Of a DNA stretch of 64,000 nt, positions 15,590-28,058 are shown one piece after another (positions within the stretch are counted from its first letter, which is position 1; the number at the start of each line of letters is the position of its first letter). The notes below the pieces were generated by a model that worked only from the letters and a program-made list of their open reading frames with translations, ran no database searches and had not been told where the DNA came from. The position numbers and the translations under genes were made by a program. The DNA comes from Gelatoporia subvermispora B (lineage: Eukaryota; Basidiomycota; Agaricomycetes; Polyporales; Gelatoporiaceae): NCBI GenBank assembly GCA_000320605.2, contig KB445791.1, forward strand, positions 959,906 to 1,023,905, given 5' to 3'.

Positions 15590-16823
15590 CCCATTGTCGA
15601 CAGGGCATCCCAGCAACCCTAGGACAGGGCGCATCTCGCGACGAGCAGCCGGTGGCTGGCACATTCGTGCCCTCGGTGATGGCAGCCACATACACTTACC
15701 GTACAAGTTAAACTCTTTGCGCTACTCACCACCCCGCAGGTGACGCGCGTCCACGTTCATATCCGCACGATGTGCAGAGCCTCGCGCTGTCGAAGAGGGG
15801 CAATGCATTGCGGGGGCCGTCAAACCACGCTGCAGCGTCCATTCCCAGATCGCTCAATCCGGACAGAGCCGCCCGCTCCTGTCTGAAGGATCCCCAAAGG
15901 TACACCCAAAGGAGGCACACAGATCTCTGAGCATGAATACGCGGGAAGGCTTCCCGGAATCGATTTGACGAGCGATGCATCCGCAGAGGTTCCGCACCAT
16001 CTCAGATGCAGCGGTATCGTGCATGCGCCAAGCGGAGTTGAGCCTGCATCAGTCTAGGCCCGGCCGACTGCAACACGATCGTGCTACCGCCTGTATCACG
16101 GCGTGCAATATAATAAGTACCTAGCGTCGCCGGCGAAAATTAGGGACCACAGGGTAATTCCTAGACATTCTAGCGGGCCTAGGATATCGATGGGGCCAGT
16201 CACCAGCCACATGCATCCCACCGCCGGCTTGGCTCAAGTCTGCTCCGATGTGCGCATCGTTTCACTTCGCGAGCTTTGAGACAGAGCATCTGCATCAGGG
16301 GCCGTCCCTTTCCTGGCTAAAGTAAGCGCATGTTTGGCAGGATGGAGATGCACGAGATAACTGCGATGGTGTTGCAACTTGCATGAGATATCTGCGATAA
16401 CTATGCCAATTCGTGGCGGTGATTACGCGCCGCACGTTCCACTTACAATCCTATCTCCATTGTAAATTACATCGGTACTGCGCTGCGGCTTGCCGGACCT
16501 CACACACATTAGCTCAATCACTTGGTCGTCGGTTAGAGGACATATTACGACTGATGCATTTGTACTGCCTACAAATATCAATAACAAAAGTTGGTCAAAT
16601 TTTTATGCTACCATGTGATGGATGAATCGACTGCGGGTGCGGTGTGAGTGACAGAACAATGCGATGTGCGAACGTGCGGAAATGCGGGTGACGATGCAAT
16701 TGTGACAAGTGTGAATGCAAACATATGGGCCATGGTGCATGTAGCAATAGCGGAGAAAAAAAATACAGTGCGGCGCGGATGAACGAATAATATTACGATG
16801 TGCGTGTCAAGTCCGTGAGTGCA
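15590..16823. other. Intergenic, about 1.2 kb
   Basis: There are only short open frames without recognisable sequence. The right side is AT-richer (16380-16820) and probably includes the 3' UTR and terminator of the cyclin gene, which ends at 16824. No RNA gene was recognised. Confidence 0.5.
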
Positions 16824-18952
16824 TTAACAGCCCCGGCCCCTAGTCCTGTAGAGGGCCGGAGATGCGTGTCGGACGGCTATAGAGTAGTATTGCACGCCGG
16901 GCGGGCCCGCATTGGCGAACGGCGCCGACTGAATGGTTCCGTCGTGCATTAGCTGCTGCTGTGATTGCGGCGCGACGGCGCGATCGCTGACGTTGAGCCT
17001 GTGCGAGTAGGGCGAACACTCCCGGGACATCTCCGCAAATGAGGGCAGTGCGGTCGGAGGCGGCAGATGCACAGGAGAGTCATAGGGACTTGTACACGCC
17101 GACTGCACGACGGCTGGCATCGAGGGCGGCAACTGGTACTGGTATGTGGGCGCGGGCTGTGGTGGTGGTGGCTGGTGGTAGCGCAGGCGGCCTTTACGTG
17201 AACGGTTCTCCTCTTCCGTCGGAGAGCACGCAAGTGAGTAGAAGTAGAGATTCTGAATTAATAATGGTCAGAATTGCAATTGCAGCTGACTATATGCGTA
17301 ACATACCTGAGGAGCATGGGCCCGCTGGTCGTCTGCGCGGTACGCCGAAACCAAAGTTTGAGGCGCTACATCTTGCCGGACCTCCGACGCCCACGAAGGA
17401 GCAGTGCCATCGTCTATTGGCGACGAAGCCAAAGACATCTTCGCAAAGGACTGCAGTGGCTCCATCGGCGAGGCAGACTTCTCCGTCGCATGCGGGTACT
17501 GGGGGATCTGCAGCGTCAAGCCCGTGCTCGGTCTCCGCTGTTCCGTCGGGTAAGACATAACCGCCGGAGAGAATGCCGTAGTTGCCGTGCGTTTCGAGCC
17601 GGGGTAGCATACAGCCTGCGTATCAGCGACTTGCGGCACGGGGATGGTGTAGTCCGCAGGTGCAGAGCGCAGAGCGGAGTAGTCCACGGAAGAGCGGCGA
17701 GGCGAAGATGAGCGCGCGCGGTGAGACGTCGAGTGCATCCTCGAAGTGTGGGCGGCGCTATGTCTTGACTGGTGCGCACGGGAGCAGTGCAGCAATCGTG
17801 ACGAAGAACGCGAACGGCGATAGTGTTGCGACTCCCGCTCCTTCGCCATGATGAGGCCCTTCAGCAAATTCAACCATGAGTCGTACGTCGACTTGTCGAC
17901 ATACAACCCGAACTCAATCCCCAACAGAAACTCCCGCTCCATCTTGTTGATCTCTGCCAGATCGATACCCGACACCTCAGACCACGTCTTGTTGGTGTAT
18001 GTGTTACTAGACAAATCGATGTTAGTAGATGCAGGTGGAGCCACTATATGCGCACTCACTCGTCGACAAATTTGTTTGCCATCATTAGAGCAGCCACCGC
18101 CACCCGATACTCACTCCCGGGTTGCCCAGAAGTGTATGGATTACGCGCCTTCATGCGATATACGTAGTGTAGTGACAGAACTATTACTGACTGGCTAACT
18201 TGGGTGGTTTCGAGAACCTTTTGCATGAACCGTATGAACTGTTGCGACACATTGAACTGGAGCCGAGCGGTCGCGGAATTACTATGAGGAAAGTACGTCG
18301 ATTGTTCGTGGGCTGCCGTGCATGTACGTTTCGATTGCGATTCTGAAGACGAGGACGAAGACGGCGAGAGGACCGAGAACCAGAGGTAGCAGATCATCTC
18401 GCAAGTCTTTTCTGCGATGTACTCCGCGGACCGTTCGGAGGAGCCACCGAACCAGTCGAAGGAGGGAGTCTTCAGCGGCGCTGGTGACGGAAGCGACTGC
18501 TCCGCGACCGCGTCAAGCTGAGAATGCGAGGGGAGGTGGGGTGGCTGCGCCTGTGGCACCAAGACAGGCGGCAGCTTCAGCGACACTGGACTTCGGTCTT
18601 GCCAGTACTGCGCGTCGTCCGTCCGTGGCGGGATGACTTTGCGAAGCGAATGAGACACACCAAACGACCCGCCAGCTCCTGTGCGCGACTTACCAGGCGA
18701 CGGACGCGAGATTTCGCGCTCAAGGTACGCGATGGATGGTAGGCGTGTGCTGGACTGTGGGTGCGGGTGCGCGACACGTCTCTGCAGGTTCGGGAGTGTC
18801 GTGGAGCATGGCGGAGTGATAGGGAGGTCTGGCTTTGCTGTTCGCCACCTTTGCCATGCCGAGAGGAGGTCTGTTGATAGCGGTGGTAGTGTTGCGTTCA
18901 TTGTGTAGAAGGAGGGAGTATGAGGAAGGGATGGAGGAGTATATAGGGCCAT
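16824..18952 (-). CDS. PCL/Pas1-type cyclin (Pho85-family cyclin)
   Basis: Three exons (18060-18952, 17307-18006, 16824-17252) give 673 residues. The cyclin box lies in the middle. It runs from FNVSQQFIRFMQKVLETTQ through VSQSVIVLSLHYVYRMKA, EYRVAVAALMMANKFVDD and NTYTNKTWSEVSGIDLAEIN to MEREFLLGIEFGLYVD. This order fits Pcl1/Pcl2/Pas1 cyclins that activate Pho85/Cdk5-type kinases in G1 and polarity control. The N-terminal 200 residues and the long C-terminal tail are rich in Ser, Pro and Gln and probably disordered. One stretch that looks like an intron (VSQSVIV) is coding, since it matches the box. The start is the first ATG, and a CT-rich strand lies just upstream. Which PCL subfamily it belongs to is uncertain. 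Confidence 0.88.
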
Positions 18953-18959
18953 GTTAAGA

Positions 18960-19115
18960 TATGTCGTAATGTTTTAGGAAGGGAAAAGAAGGAAGGGGGC
19001 GGGAGGCGGAAGAGGATACATATTTAAAAAACGACGGACGGATGGAGGATCGGGGTCGGTAGGCGGAAAAAAGAGGAAATGGATGAAAATGACCGGAAAG
19101 AGATAAACAGGGGAG
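18960..19115 (-). promoter_or_regulatory. Pyrimidine-rich promoter tract of the cyclin gene
   Basis: The plus strand here is runs of GAAGG, GGAGG and GGAAAG, so the coding strand of the cyclin gene is CT-rich directly before its ATG at 18952. CT boxes of this kind mark core promoters of many filamentous fungal genes. The transcription start was not identified. Confidence 0.4.
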
Positions 19116-22100
19116 TGTGAAGGCTGCGAGAAGGACGCTTTGAAAATCTCAACCGTAAGCAGCCGTAAGCGCCGTAAGCGCATCTCGTGCGCATCTCTCT
19201 TGCCATCCACCCACTGCCCAATCACAGCCGCCCCCGTTTCCAGACCGCCCCCAACGACTGGGTCAGCCGTCACGCCGGCCATTCCCGGTCTCTCCCGTGG
19301 GACTCTGTCCGTTCGCCCCGTCCGGCCGAACTACCCTCCGTGTCCCGTCCCGGCATCGCGGCACAGGGGAATCCCCAGGGATTCCCCATAGCCTTTCCCC
19401 TGATGCTGTTCCATAAATGGCAATCCCAGGTCATGTGCACCCTCTCACGCACCCGATATAGCTACTCAGGCTGCCATCCCAGCCCCGTCTGGCCGAAACA
19501 TATAACCTTGTTCGCCGCCAGCGAGCCGGAAAATGTCCACCGCGTAATATTATACAATTTTTGCTTCCGACGGCTTCGCGAGTGATGGTCACGCCCAACC
19601 TTAGATCTCGGTGGGCTTTGGAGAGGCCCCGCTTGGGCTGCGCACCGCGCAAGCTTGTCCGCTGTCGTAAGCTCGTCCGGGTTCGCACAGAGTTTTTCGC
19701 TACGTTTCGTTCGCTTACTCTTCTGCGGTTCTTCTCATCAATTACTACCGTGTATGCGCGCGCGCTGCCACCCCTTGGCGGACAAAATATGTCCTGAAGC
19801 TCCTGTGGCGCCCCTCGCCTTCGGCCCACCCTGCTCCTGTTTTGGCCCGTGCATGTGGTCCCCGTCTTGTTCGATTCTGCAGCCAGCGTTAGCCGTATCC
19901 AAGCACAAAAAATCGGGCGCGGCCCCTGTGGTTCCTCGGGCTAACGTCCTGTAGTTACCTTTTTGCCTTCCCCTTCCGGACATGATATTGCCGGCTAAAA
20001 GTGAGCTGGTTTCGCTGCTTCGGCCGTTGCCATATATGGCCAAGGACTTGCCAAATATCAACCATCGGCTGGGCCCGGTGGAGGAGCGGAGCTTGTAAGG
20101 GGTCGCGTTATTGATATTGTCACGTCTGAGTTCGGACGTTCTCGACCGCTGGCCACGCCGCGAACGCCCACAGCATGCCACAACTTGGTCGGTCGCATCG
20201 TCATCGGCTCGTTGTCTTTGTCATCTGTGGTGCAACACCCACGCAAATTTGGCGTCAACAACTAACAGGAGCTGACTATCTGTATTTGATCAGATGGCCA
20301 ATATCGCGAGATGGCGATTCAGATATTCTCAGAATTGGGGCACAGCGACTGCCAGCAATTGCACAGCGCCGCTCTGTAGTCGACTTCGGAACTGCTAGCC
20401 CTCTCGCTCAATCGCCTCCTGCGAGACGTCCGAAACCATCCATCATCCCTGCTAAGATCCTGCCCTCAGCTCTCTCCGAACAATCCTGCGAACGCCAGAC
20501 CCCGCGGTGATGCAACCTCATCAATCTCTGCATATCATGTCATCTACCGGCCTTTTGCAAACTCGCCTGCGCGACCGAGATGCTCCATACCGCTCCTGAC
20601 GCGGCTGCCGCAGGATGCCCAGAACACGAACCGTTTCGTACAGTTCGCTACTGACCCCGGCAGCCACCATGCCCACCATTGACAGCGTCTGCATCGCACC
20701 TCTCTAGCGCCCTCCGCGCTGGCACCGTGCCTTGCGAGACAAACTCATCACTTCGTCGGTTCGCGCAAGGGTCGCCAGCTCCCGACGGCACCTACCTCGC
20801 TACCTCCCATCAGCACGCAAAAGTATGACCGCTTTCCCACCCTACATTGCGCGCCTGGCCGCCCAGCCGCTTCGCAGCAGTCGCCAGCACCACCTTCGCT
20901 TGCACGCAGCGCGCCTCTGCCCGGAAGGCAAGCCGCACAGTTACCGCCGCTCGGGCACATCCGAGTCTCGTTCCTCTCCGCGCTCTGATGGCATGCCTAT
21001 TGTACCCGCGCGCCCATGGCAAGTACAGCAACGACCGCCACCACCACTCGAACAGAGCACATGATTGCAGATGCGGCCACATCCAGGGTGGCGGCGTGTG
21101 GCTATGGCTGCCAACTTGTCCAAACGTTAGATCCGTACAATCGTCTGTTAGCCCCAATGCAACATTATGCCTTGTTCTGATGTGGACGGGGAACTTAATC
21201 CCATTCCTTAACAATACCCAAGCATCAGCGTCCTAGGATCTGACAGAGAAGCGGAGCATATGAGACTACTTTTGTCAGCGGGCGCGGAGAAGCGAGGTCT
21301 TCACGCATTATGCTAACTGTTGAACTCAAATGGACTGGTTTGCAAAGACAGTGACATTACTTAGCGTTGCGAGCTGTGCGAGGAGTTTAGTAAGTAGTGA
21401 CGAAACCCATGTCCGCCGGCCGTGTCCAACGTGTCGACGTCAACCGTGGAACAACATCAACCTGAGTGAGGAACTTGTGGATCACGGACGGGGCAATGCG
21501 CGTTCGAGACTATATCCGCTCCTTCCGACGGTCCGTCTGTGATATATTCTGCTGTCTTTTTCTGTAATGATTTCCAGAATAGATGCTACAAAGCGCACTG
21601 TAGAGCATCGTTCTCGCCGCGAAGCGGAGCCACGCACGCTCTAATTGGGACGATCTGGTAAATGACAGTTATATAAGCGGAGTTTGAGAAGCCTCTCTCC
21701 TTTGGCAGGCATTGAACCAACCACTGACGCCCAACCCGATACGGGTCGGTCTGCAGTTCAGTTCTGATTCGGATCGCGCACGCCGGCCGGACGCTCACCG
21801 TCTGCATGGTCGTAACTGCATATAGACCAACAGCTCGCGCAGGCAGCAAGCGCGCAGCCATCTCGCGTGGCTGGAGCACTTGCGCAGCACATTCACAGGC
21901 AGGCCCGAACATATCGCCAATTAATGTTACAGCGTCAAGGACATGCCGGGTGCAGTGACATACCGGTGTTCCGCAGACGCGGTTCCAAAACCGAGTAACG
22001 GAAGAGTCGCGACGGCATCGAGGTCGGTGAATGGCGGTCAATAGATAGAGCCATCTGCCACGGAACGTCGCATCGCGTCAGTCGCCACACCCAGATGGAG

Positions 22101-24134
22101 GCTCGCATTGCACCAACGGGATCTTGGCTATGTGCGTCCGAGCGCCGGGGTGCATCGATCTTCGTCTCGGGCAGAAGAGCAAGTGACGAGATGCGCGCGA
22201 GCTAGCTAGCGCAAATAGCCAGATCTGAGGCGGAGTCGATGCATCCCCACGTCATACAAGACTGATATCAACCTGGGCCCGAAACAATCAAGCGCAGGAA
22301 CGCCCCCCGGCCTCCCAGGCACGCGCCAATCGCAACGTGCTCTATGCGGAACACTGCTAAATGGTCCGAACTGCCCTTTCCGGGTTCGCCGGAATGGGAG
22401 CTCCATGGCTATGGCGCACACCAACGGGTAAGCCGATAGAATAGCGGATTTGCAACGCGAGGCACCGGCACGGACCGTTAGAGTTGCGAACTATGCAGGC
22501 CCTGTCCGGCGCGTGCCCTGCCCGGCTCACGGTCTGCTGCTGCTGCTGCATGCACCTGTCGAACAGACACTCCAAGCCGAATTTGCCAGCTATCCCGGCG
22601 TCCCCGCCGTGGGTAGCAGCTGACACGCAACAAGGTTCATCGACACGTGCATATATAGGTCCACATTATGCCGAGCCATGGCAACGTCTCTCTGAGGGAA
22701 GCCGAAGGGTAGCGTGAAAGGGCCGCCGCAAAAGGAAGGCTCTTCTTGCTGCTCGTTGTGCCTCCCGAAATTGGTAGATCTATAGTCGCCGGTCACCTTG
22801 CACGCGTGGCGGAGGGAATCCGGCTACACGTTGCATGGTGGCCCGAAGAAGACGGTTAGTCAATCAAGAAAGTGCGAGCCCGCAGCGAACCTGATACAGT
22901 CAGCCGGCGCCAACGTTAGTATGGAAGGCTGAGCGGCATATGTGAGACCTCGGGGGTTGTTGGCGCAGCGCGAACGCGTAGGACCTGTCAAGCGTAGGCA
23001 GGTTAGATGGACGACAATACCGGTATGTGGACGGATCGAGCAACAATGCAACCACGAGGCGTGCGACCGTGTCCAGGAAGGAGTTGCATATTCGGGTTCT
23101 CAAAGAAAGTTCGCGAGGCCTGCAAGGTTATGAACGCTTGTCAGTGAGGCCGTGCCACCGCCGTCGTATCCTTTCGTGTTCAGATAACAAGACCTATAGT
23201 ATCCCGGGGAAGGCGTGTATAGCTACTATCGGATCCACCGATCAGCATCGCCATACATGTAGAGGAAGAAGCTGACATCCGATCCCGTATATGGGGTGCC
23301 TTCCGCAGACACCTGAGCGAGCGAGAATAGGCACCAGAACGTGTATTTGAAAGACATAAAGGCACAGCGGCACAGAAGGCGCAAGAGTCGATAACAGAGA
23401 GGGTAATGAGCGTAGCAGGAGCCGCATTGCCTCCGTTGAGCCCGTGCGGCGTAGCGCCGTGCTGCCCGTGTTCCGTCGACGGCAAGATGAAAGCCTGAGC
23501 ACAGAGTGACAGAACATACGATGCATTGGCATTGATGACCAGGGAGCTAGTGCGTCCAACAGTGTTTCAAGAATGCTAGACAATTTCCGGCGTGTCAGAA
23601 GCCCTCGCCGTATCCTGAAGAGTGATTCTCGTGTACCCGTGCCCGCGCCCGCGCCCGACGGTGTCCGTGGCCTGCTGACGCTCTCATCGAATCGCGCGCT
23701 GCCAGCGGAGTCGACATGCGACGCTAGGACCGTGCCAGGGACGTGAGCCGCAATAGAAAGCACAAACTCCGAAGCGAACAGAGTAGGGTAGGGACGCCTC
23801 CCGTGAAGCAAGAGCGCGACACCAGATGCAAGCCATCCAGAAACTGCAAAGTCGTGGCGTCGGACAACCTCCGAGGCCACTCTCGCCCGCCTCGTGTCGC
23901 GGCCACACTAGGTCACGCCGTGATGTCACTGACTGCTCGTGACGGTCACGCCTCCCCGCCTGCGTCGCCACCGTCGACGGGGTCTGCGAACACGCTCCTC
24001 CTGTATCACCACTCCCGCCGCTGCGCTCGCCGGCACCCTCGACGCTCGACCTACTGCTTGTTCGCTCTTTACTGTTTCATTGACGCACTCACGGACCAAG
24101 CAGTTGCGCTCGCCACGCCTCTCGTTTCTTGGAC
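19116..24134. other. Gene-poor region, about 5 kb
   Basis: No open frame here carries a recognisable domain, and the longest (about 210 codons, minus strand, 23242-23880) has the composition of chance GC-rich sequence. A minus-strand frame at 23226-23357 starts with a signal-peptide-like stretch (see findings). The last few hundred bases must contain the CHS7 promoter and 5' UTR. Composition is similar to the flanks, so this is not an obvious AT-rich transposon graveyard. Confidence 0.45.
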
Positions 24135-25479
24135 ATGGGTGTCCAGTTCGGCTCCTTCGATAGCATTTGCCAGACCGCTGCACTGGTCATATGTCCGCTT
24201 TTAGGGTCACAGGGGATAGAGCCGTCGTGCTATAGCAGAAATGTGGAGATTGCTGGCACCCTGATTTTCCAGCCAGGTGAGCATCTGTAACTATATGCAC
24301 ACTTGGAGCAGGAGTGCTGCCTACGAGCTCTGCACTGTTCGCGCTGGCTGATCGCTGCAACTACCTTCAGCGACATGTTTCGTCCACATCGTCGCCATTA
24401 TAATGACCGCAATCATGATTTTCCACATCCGAAGTAAATATACGGCAGTTGGTACGTAGCACAGTTCATGCACGACAGGAAAAAGTTGTTTGAGCACGAA
24501 ATTACAGGCCGGAAGGAAATTCTCATGTTCTTCTATCTATATGCAATCATTGAGCTGCTTGCAATCTTCCTCGACTCCGGGATTATACCAACAGCAAACG
24601 TCAGCTATCCAGTACGTTCCGCCGTTGCAACTAGCTGCGCAAGATGACGCTAACGACCATGCAGTGGTTCGCGGCAGCGTACACAGGTTTCCTAGCAGCG
24701 GCGTACTGCTGCCTGCTCATCAATGGCTTTGTTGGATTTCAATTCGCTGAGGACGGCACACCGCTATCACTCTGGGTACGTCCGCTAGAAGGTCCCCGCA
24801 ACGCCACCCATGCCTGACCATCCCGCAGCTCCTTCGTTTATCGACGCTCGTCGTGTTCGGCGTGTCGTTCTTCCTTGCCATCGCGACATTCAAGGAGTTC
24901 GCCGGCTTCAGCTTCAGCAAGCCGATCGCGCTCTGGATCGTGTACATCCTGTGGCCGCTCGTGTGCGCGATCATCTACGTCGTCTCGCAGCTCGTGCTCG
25001 TCTTCCGCACGCTCGAGGACCGCTGGCCGATCGGCGACATCCTCTTCGGCGCCGCGTTCTTCACGATCGCGCAGGTCATCCTCTTCGCGTTCAGCGTGAC
25101 CATCTGCGACGCCATCAAGCACTACATCGACGGCCTCTTCTTCTTCACGTTCTGCATGCTGCTTAGCGTCATGATGGTGTACAAGTACTGGGACAGTATC
25201 ACGGTGCGTGGATGTGCTCTCCTCCAGGCGACCCGCGGGTTCTGACATACCGCTGTTTAGCGCGAGGACCTCGAATTCTCTGTCGGCTCGAAGGCGACCG
25301 TCTGGGAGGTCAAGGACCCGCTCCTCGCAGGCGGGCCAGATGCAGACTACATCGAGGACACTTCAAGCAACTACCACGGCGCCACCGCCGCGAGCCTGGT
25401 GGGCGGTGTCTCTGGCAAGCAGCTCTACGGTAACTCCGGACCTGGACGGGGCTACCCGCCGCCCATGGAGCGATACTGA
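24135..25479 (+). CDS. CHS7: Chitin synthase export chaperone CHS7
   Basis: Chs7 is a multi-pass ER membrane chaperone that lets chitin synthase III (Chs3) fold and leave the ER. Six exons (24135-24276, 24371-24451, 24508-24611, 24665-24775, 24829-25203, 25261-25479) give 343 residues. The start reads [20 protein letters not shown], and ARNIE-like [15 protein letters not shown] follows. Then come [59 protein letters not shown] and a run of long hydrophobic segments in exon 5. These motifs and seven or so membrane spans match the family. The cytosolic tail is Gly/Ser-rich and ends PPPMERY. All phases agree. Confidence 0.95.
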
Positions 25480-26469
25480 GCGACGGAGCACGCGTTGGGA
25501 TAGCTTCCACGGATCTGGCGCATGGACACTTTACCTAGTACATTGCTACGGACTTCTCAGAGTGAGCCGCCTAATATACATTAGCATGTAGCGAAGCTGT
25601 GTGGTTTGGATTTTGCTGTATGAGGCTGGCCTCGTCAGGTTGTTGAGGATCTTGGCTTGCACAGTGACCTTTCTGTTGTACACCAGACAGGGACAGAGAG
25701 AGCCTCAACAATGTCCTCAATGTACAGTCTTAAGGATACTACATGCCTAAATATTCTGCACTTGACAATCTCAGTCGGAAGTTCAACCATTTAGATGCTC
25801 TTGAGTACGAACACTTGAGTTCCAAGCACACAAGCAAATGATGCAGCAACAATCCTTTATTGAAGCAAAACACACCCTAAGTACACTACACGCCATCCCA
25901 TCCACACCATCTCCACCCATCGATTCTCCAACCCCAGAGCAAGAAAATTCTCCGGTAAAAGGAGGTTCCAAAAATTGCCAAAAGCCGAAGCTTGAGGACG
26001 TGTTCGGATGTGTAATTTGCAATCAGCAAAAGACTGTGCCTCGGTATAGACCTCACTGGCGACAGTACGTGCCCGAGCACAAGAATGGGGAATTCGGACG
26101 CGCGAGGTCCGCCTTATATACTGTGGGTTTAGGGCAGGTTTGTGCGCGCGCGCAGAGATGGCGTGCGGGCGCCGGACCGGCCTCCGAGCTATCTTGGCGC
26201 TGGCGCTGGCGGGCGGTTCGTTGTTCATTTGTTCGGTGCAAGAAGGGGCCTTGCTGGCTCTGCGATGGCTGTACATCAGAGACAGTCCTGGCACTCGACG
26301 CATACAACAAGCGATTAGAAAGAATAGTGATTTTTATTCCGAGTGGTGATATTGTCGAGTCACGTCTACCGGCCCCGACACCGGGGGCGTATCTATGCAC
26401 CGGCGGGTCAAGCTTGAAGCTTGAAGCCTGAGGTGTAATTTGCGAGCAGACTACGCAAATGCTCTCTGT
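25480..26469. other. Intergenic between CHS7 and ADAL gene
   Basis: These convergent 3' ends share about 1 kb. A plus-strand frame at 25838-26431 is open for 197 codons, but it has no family resemblance and runs into low-complexity Arg/Ala sequence, so it is not called. Confidence 0.45.
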
Positions 26470-27790
26470 TTATGCGGCTGCGCGGAAACGGCACTCCATA
26501 CCCATCTTTGCGACTGCCTCCACTTCCGGCTCGGTGAGACCCAACCCGAGCGGCGGCGGCGCCATCAGGATCGCGTACTCGGCCAGGAGCGAGTTGCGGA
26601 ACGGCAAAATATCATCGGTCTAGAGTTTCCGCGGAAATGCTCAGCATCAGCGGGAGGACCGTGGGTGTGCGGGTGTGCGGGTGTGCGACTCACGCAGATG
26701 TTGATGGGGTGCCCGTGCTGGAGGTAGTACCGGATGTGGTGCGCGTCGAGGTGCGGGACGGTCTTGCAGATGAGGTTCGATGAGAGGCAGATCTCGATGC
26801 ACGTCCGCCGTGCGTGCACGAGGGCTTTCGCTGCGTCGTCGAGGAACGTCGCGTGCCCGAGCCGGTCGGGCTCGAACGAGAGCAGTCGCTGCGTCTCTTC
26901 CGGCGGGAAGTCCTCGATCTGCCCGTGCGTCAACAAAAGTGAGCTCGAGCACGTATGGTGGGAGAGAGGGCAGGAAGGGGATGAAGAGACGGGGGAAGGG
27001 AGGGCGCACCTCTGCGATGTGGAGCGTCAGCCCGAGCCCGGCGGCCTTGGCCTTTTTGAAGTACGGCGCGAACAGCGCCATGTCGCCCGCCTGTCGCATC
27101 CCAGGACGTCAGGTAGAAATACGCTCCGGACGATCACAGCGGGGGACATACACGTGGGTCGCCGCACAGGTCCACGCCGACGACGCGCCGCCCCGCGCGG
27201 CGCAGGCGGATCGCCGCGTCGACGCACTCCTCCGCGACTGCAGGGCTCATGCGCCGGTCGAGGCTCACGATGAGCGCCGCGCGCTCGGGCGGGTACCGCT
27301 CGACCTCCGCGAGGACCGCCTCGATGTACGCCGCGCGGGACATCGCGGGCGTCTCGCGCGGGGTCGAGCGCAGCTCCAGGTACGCCGCCTCGCTGGCGTC
27401 GGAGTCGGGCGAGGCGGGCTCGAGGAAGTGCGCGAGGACGGCGCGGGCGGCGGTCGCGAGCGCAGCGGGTGTCGCGGTGAGCGCGTAGATCGCGGGGAAG
27501 AGCGCGAAGAACTCGTCGATCTCGTTCAGAACGACGCCCTGCTGGAGCCGCGCGACGCCCGCGCGGACTGCCTCCGAATCTGAGGACGGGGTGGCGGCGG
27601 CGGAGGAGAGAAAGTCGCGCGCGAGCTGCTGCAGGACGGGGAGCGGGATCGAGCCGTTGAGATGCGCATGGAGCTCGGCCTTTGGGAGCTGCTTGAGAAA
27701 GGCGAGCTGCGCGGGGGCGAGGCTCGCGAGGGCTTCGGCGGCGTGGCCTGCGATGATATGGCCATGAGCGGATGCGCAGGGGACGTCCAT
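26470..27790 (-). CDS. Adenosine deaminase-like protein (ADAL, N6-methyl-AMP deaminase type)
   Basis: ADAL-type enzymes hydrolyse N6-methyl-AMP (and related N6-alkyl AMP) to IMP in the cytosol, clearing modified nucleotides. Four exons (27152-27790, 27010-27090, 26694-26918, 26470-26619) give 364 residues. Zinc and catalytic motifs are in place: LPKAELHAHLNGSIP (HxH), SLDRRMSP, VVGVDLCGDP, LGLTLHIAE (H..E), CLSSNLICKTV, HGHPINIC and TDD across the last intron. The donor GTATGT at 27151 is the one that restores the frame. The ATG at 27790 is the first in frame; upstream sequence is open but has no ATG. A classical adenosine deaminase is a less likely reading, because SLDRR and the short length fit ADAL. 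The gene is divergent from the GPALPP gene. Confidence 0.9.
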
Positions 27791-28058
27791 GTCGTTCTTA
27801 TGCTTGTGCAGAGCTTGTATTAGAACAGAGTGACCGAATCCGAGGCCCAGGCAAAGAGCTCTGGGGGTCAGTAAAGCAGGTCGAGAGAATCTACAAGCCG
27901 TTTTGTTACGCGGAGAGCGGAAAGCACGCGGAGGACGACAAGGCCTGACTCGCTCCCCGATCCGATCTTGCTCAGATCTCAATCTCGCCCTCGTCCCTCG
28001 ACGCAGCCGTCTCTTACCCTCTTATACAACCTGCACACCCGCTGTGTTAGATCGCAGT

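Noticed and set aside
23242..23880. 212-codon minus-strand frame with hydrophobic runs
   Set aside because: No family resemblance, no consistent codon pattern, and the neighbouring frames are equally open.
25838..26431. 197-codon plus-strand frame with CVIC and CWLC pairs
   Set aside because: The cysteine pairs do not form a known zinc finger. The frame extends into low-complexity sequence in a convergent 3' region.
26641..26693. GTGTGCGG tandem repeats as a possible regulatory array
   Set aside because: They lie inside an ADAL intron, only a few units long; probably a small microsatellite.
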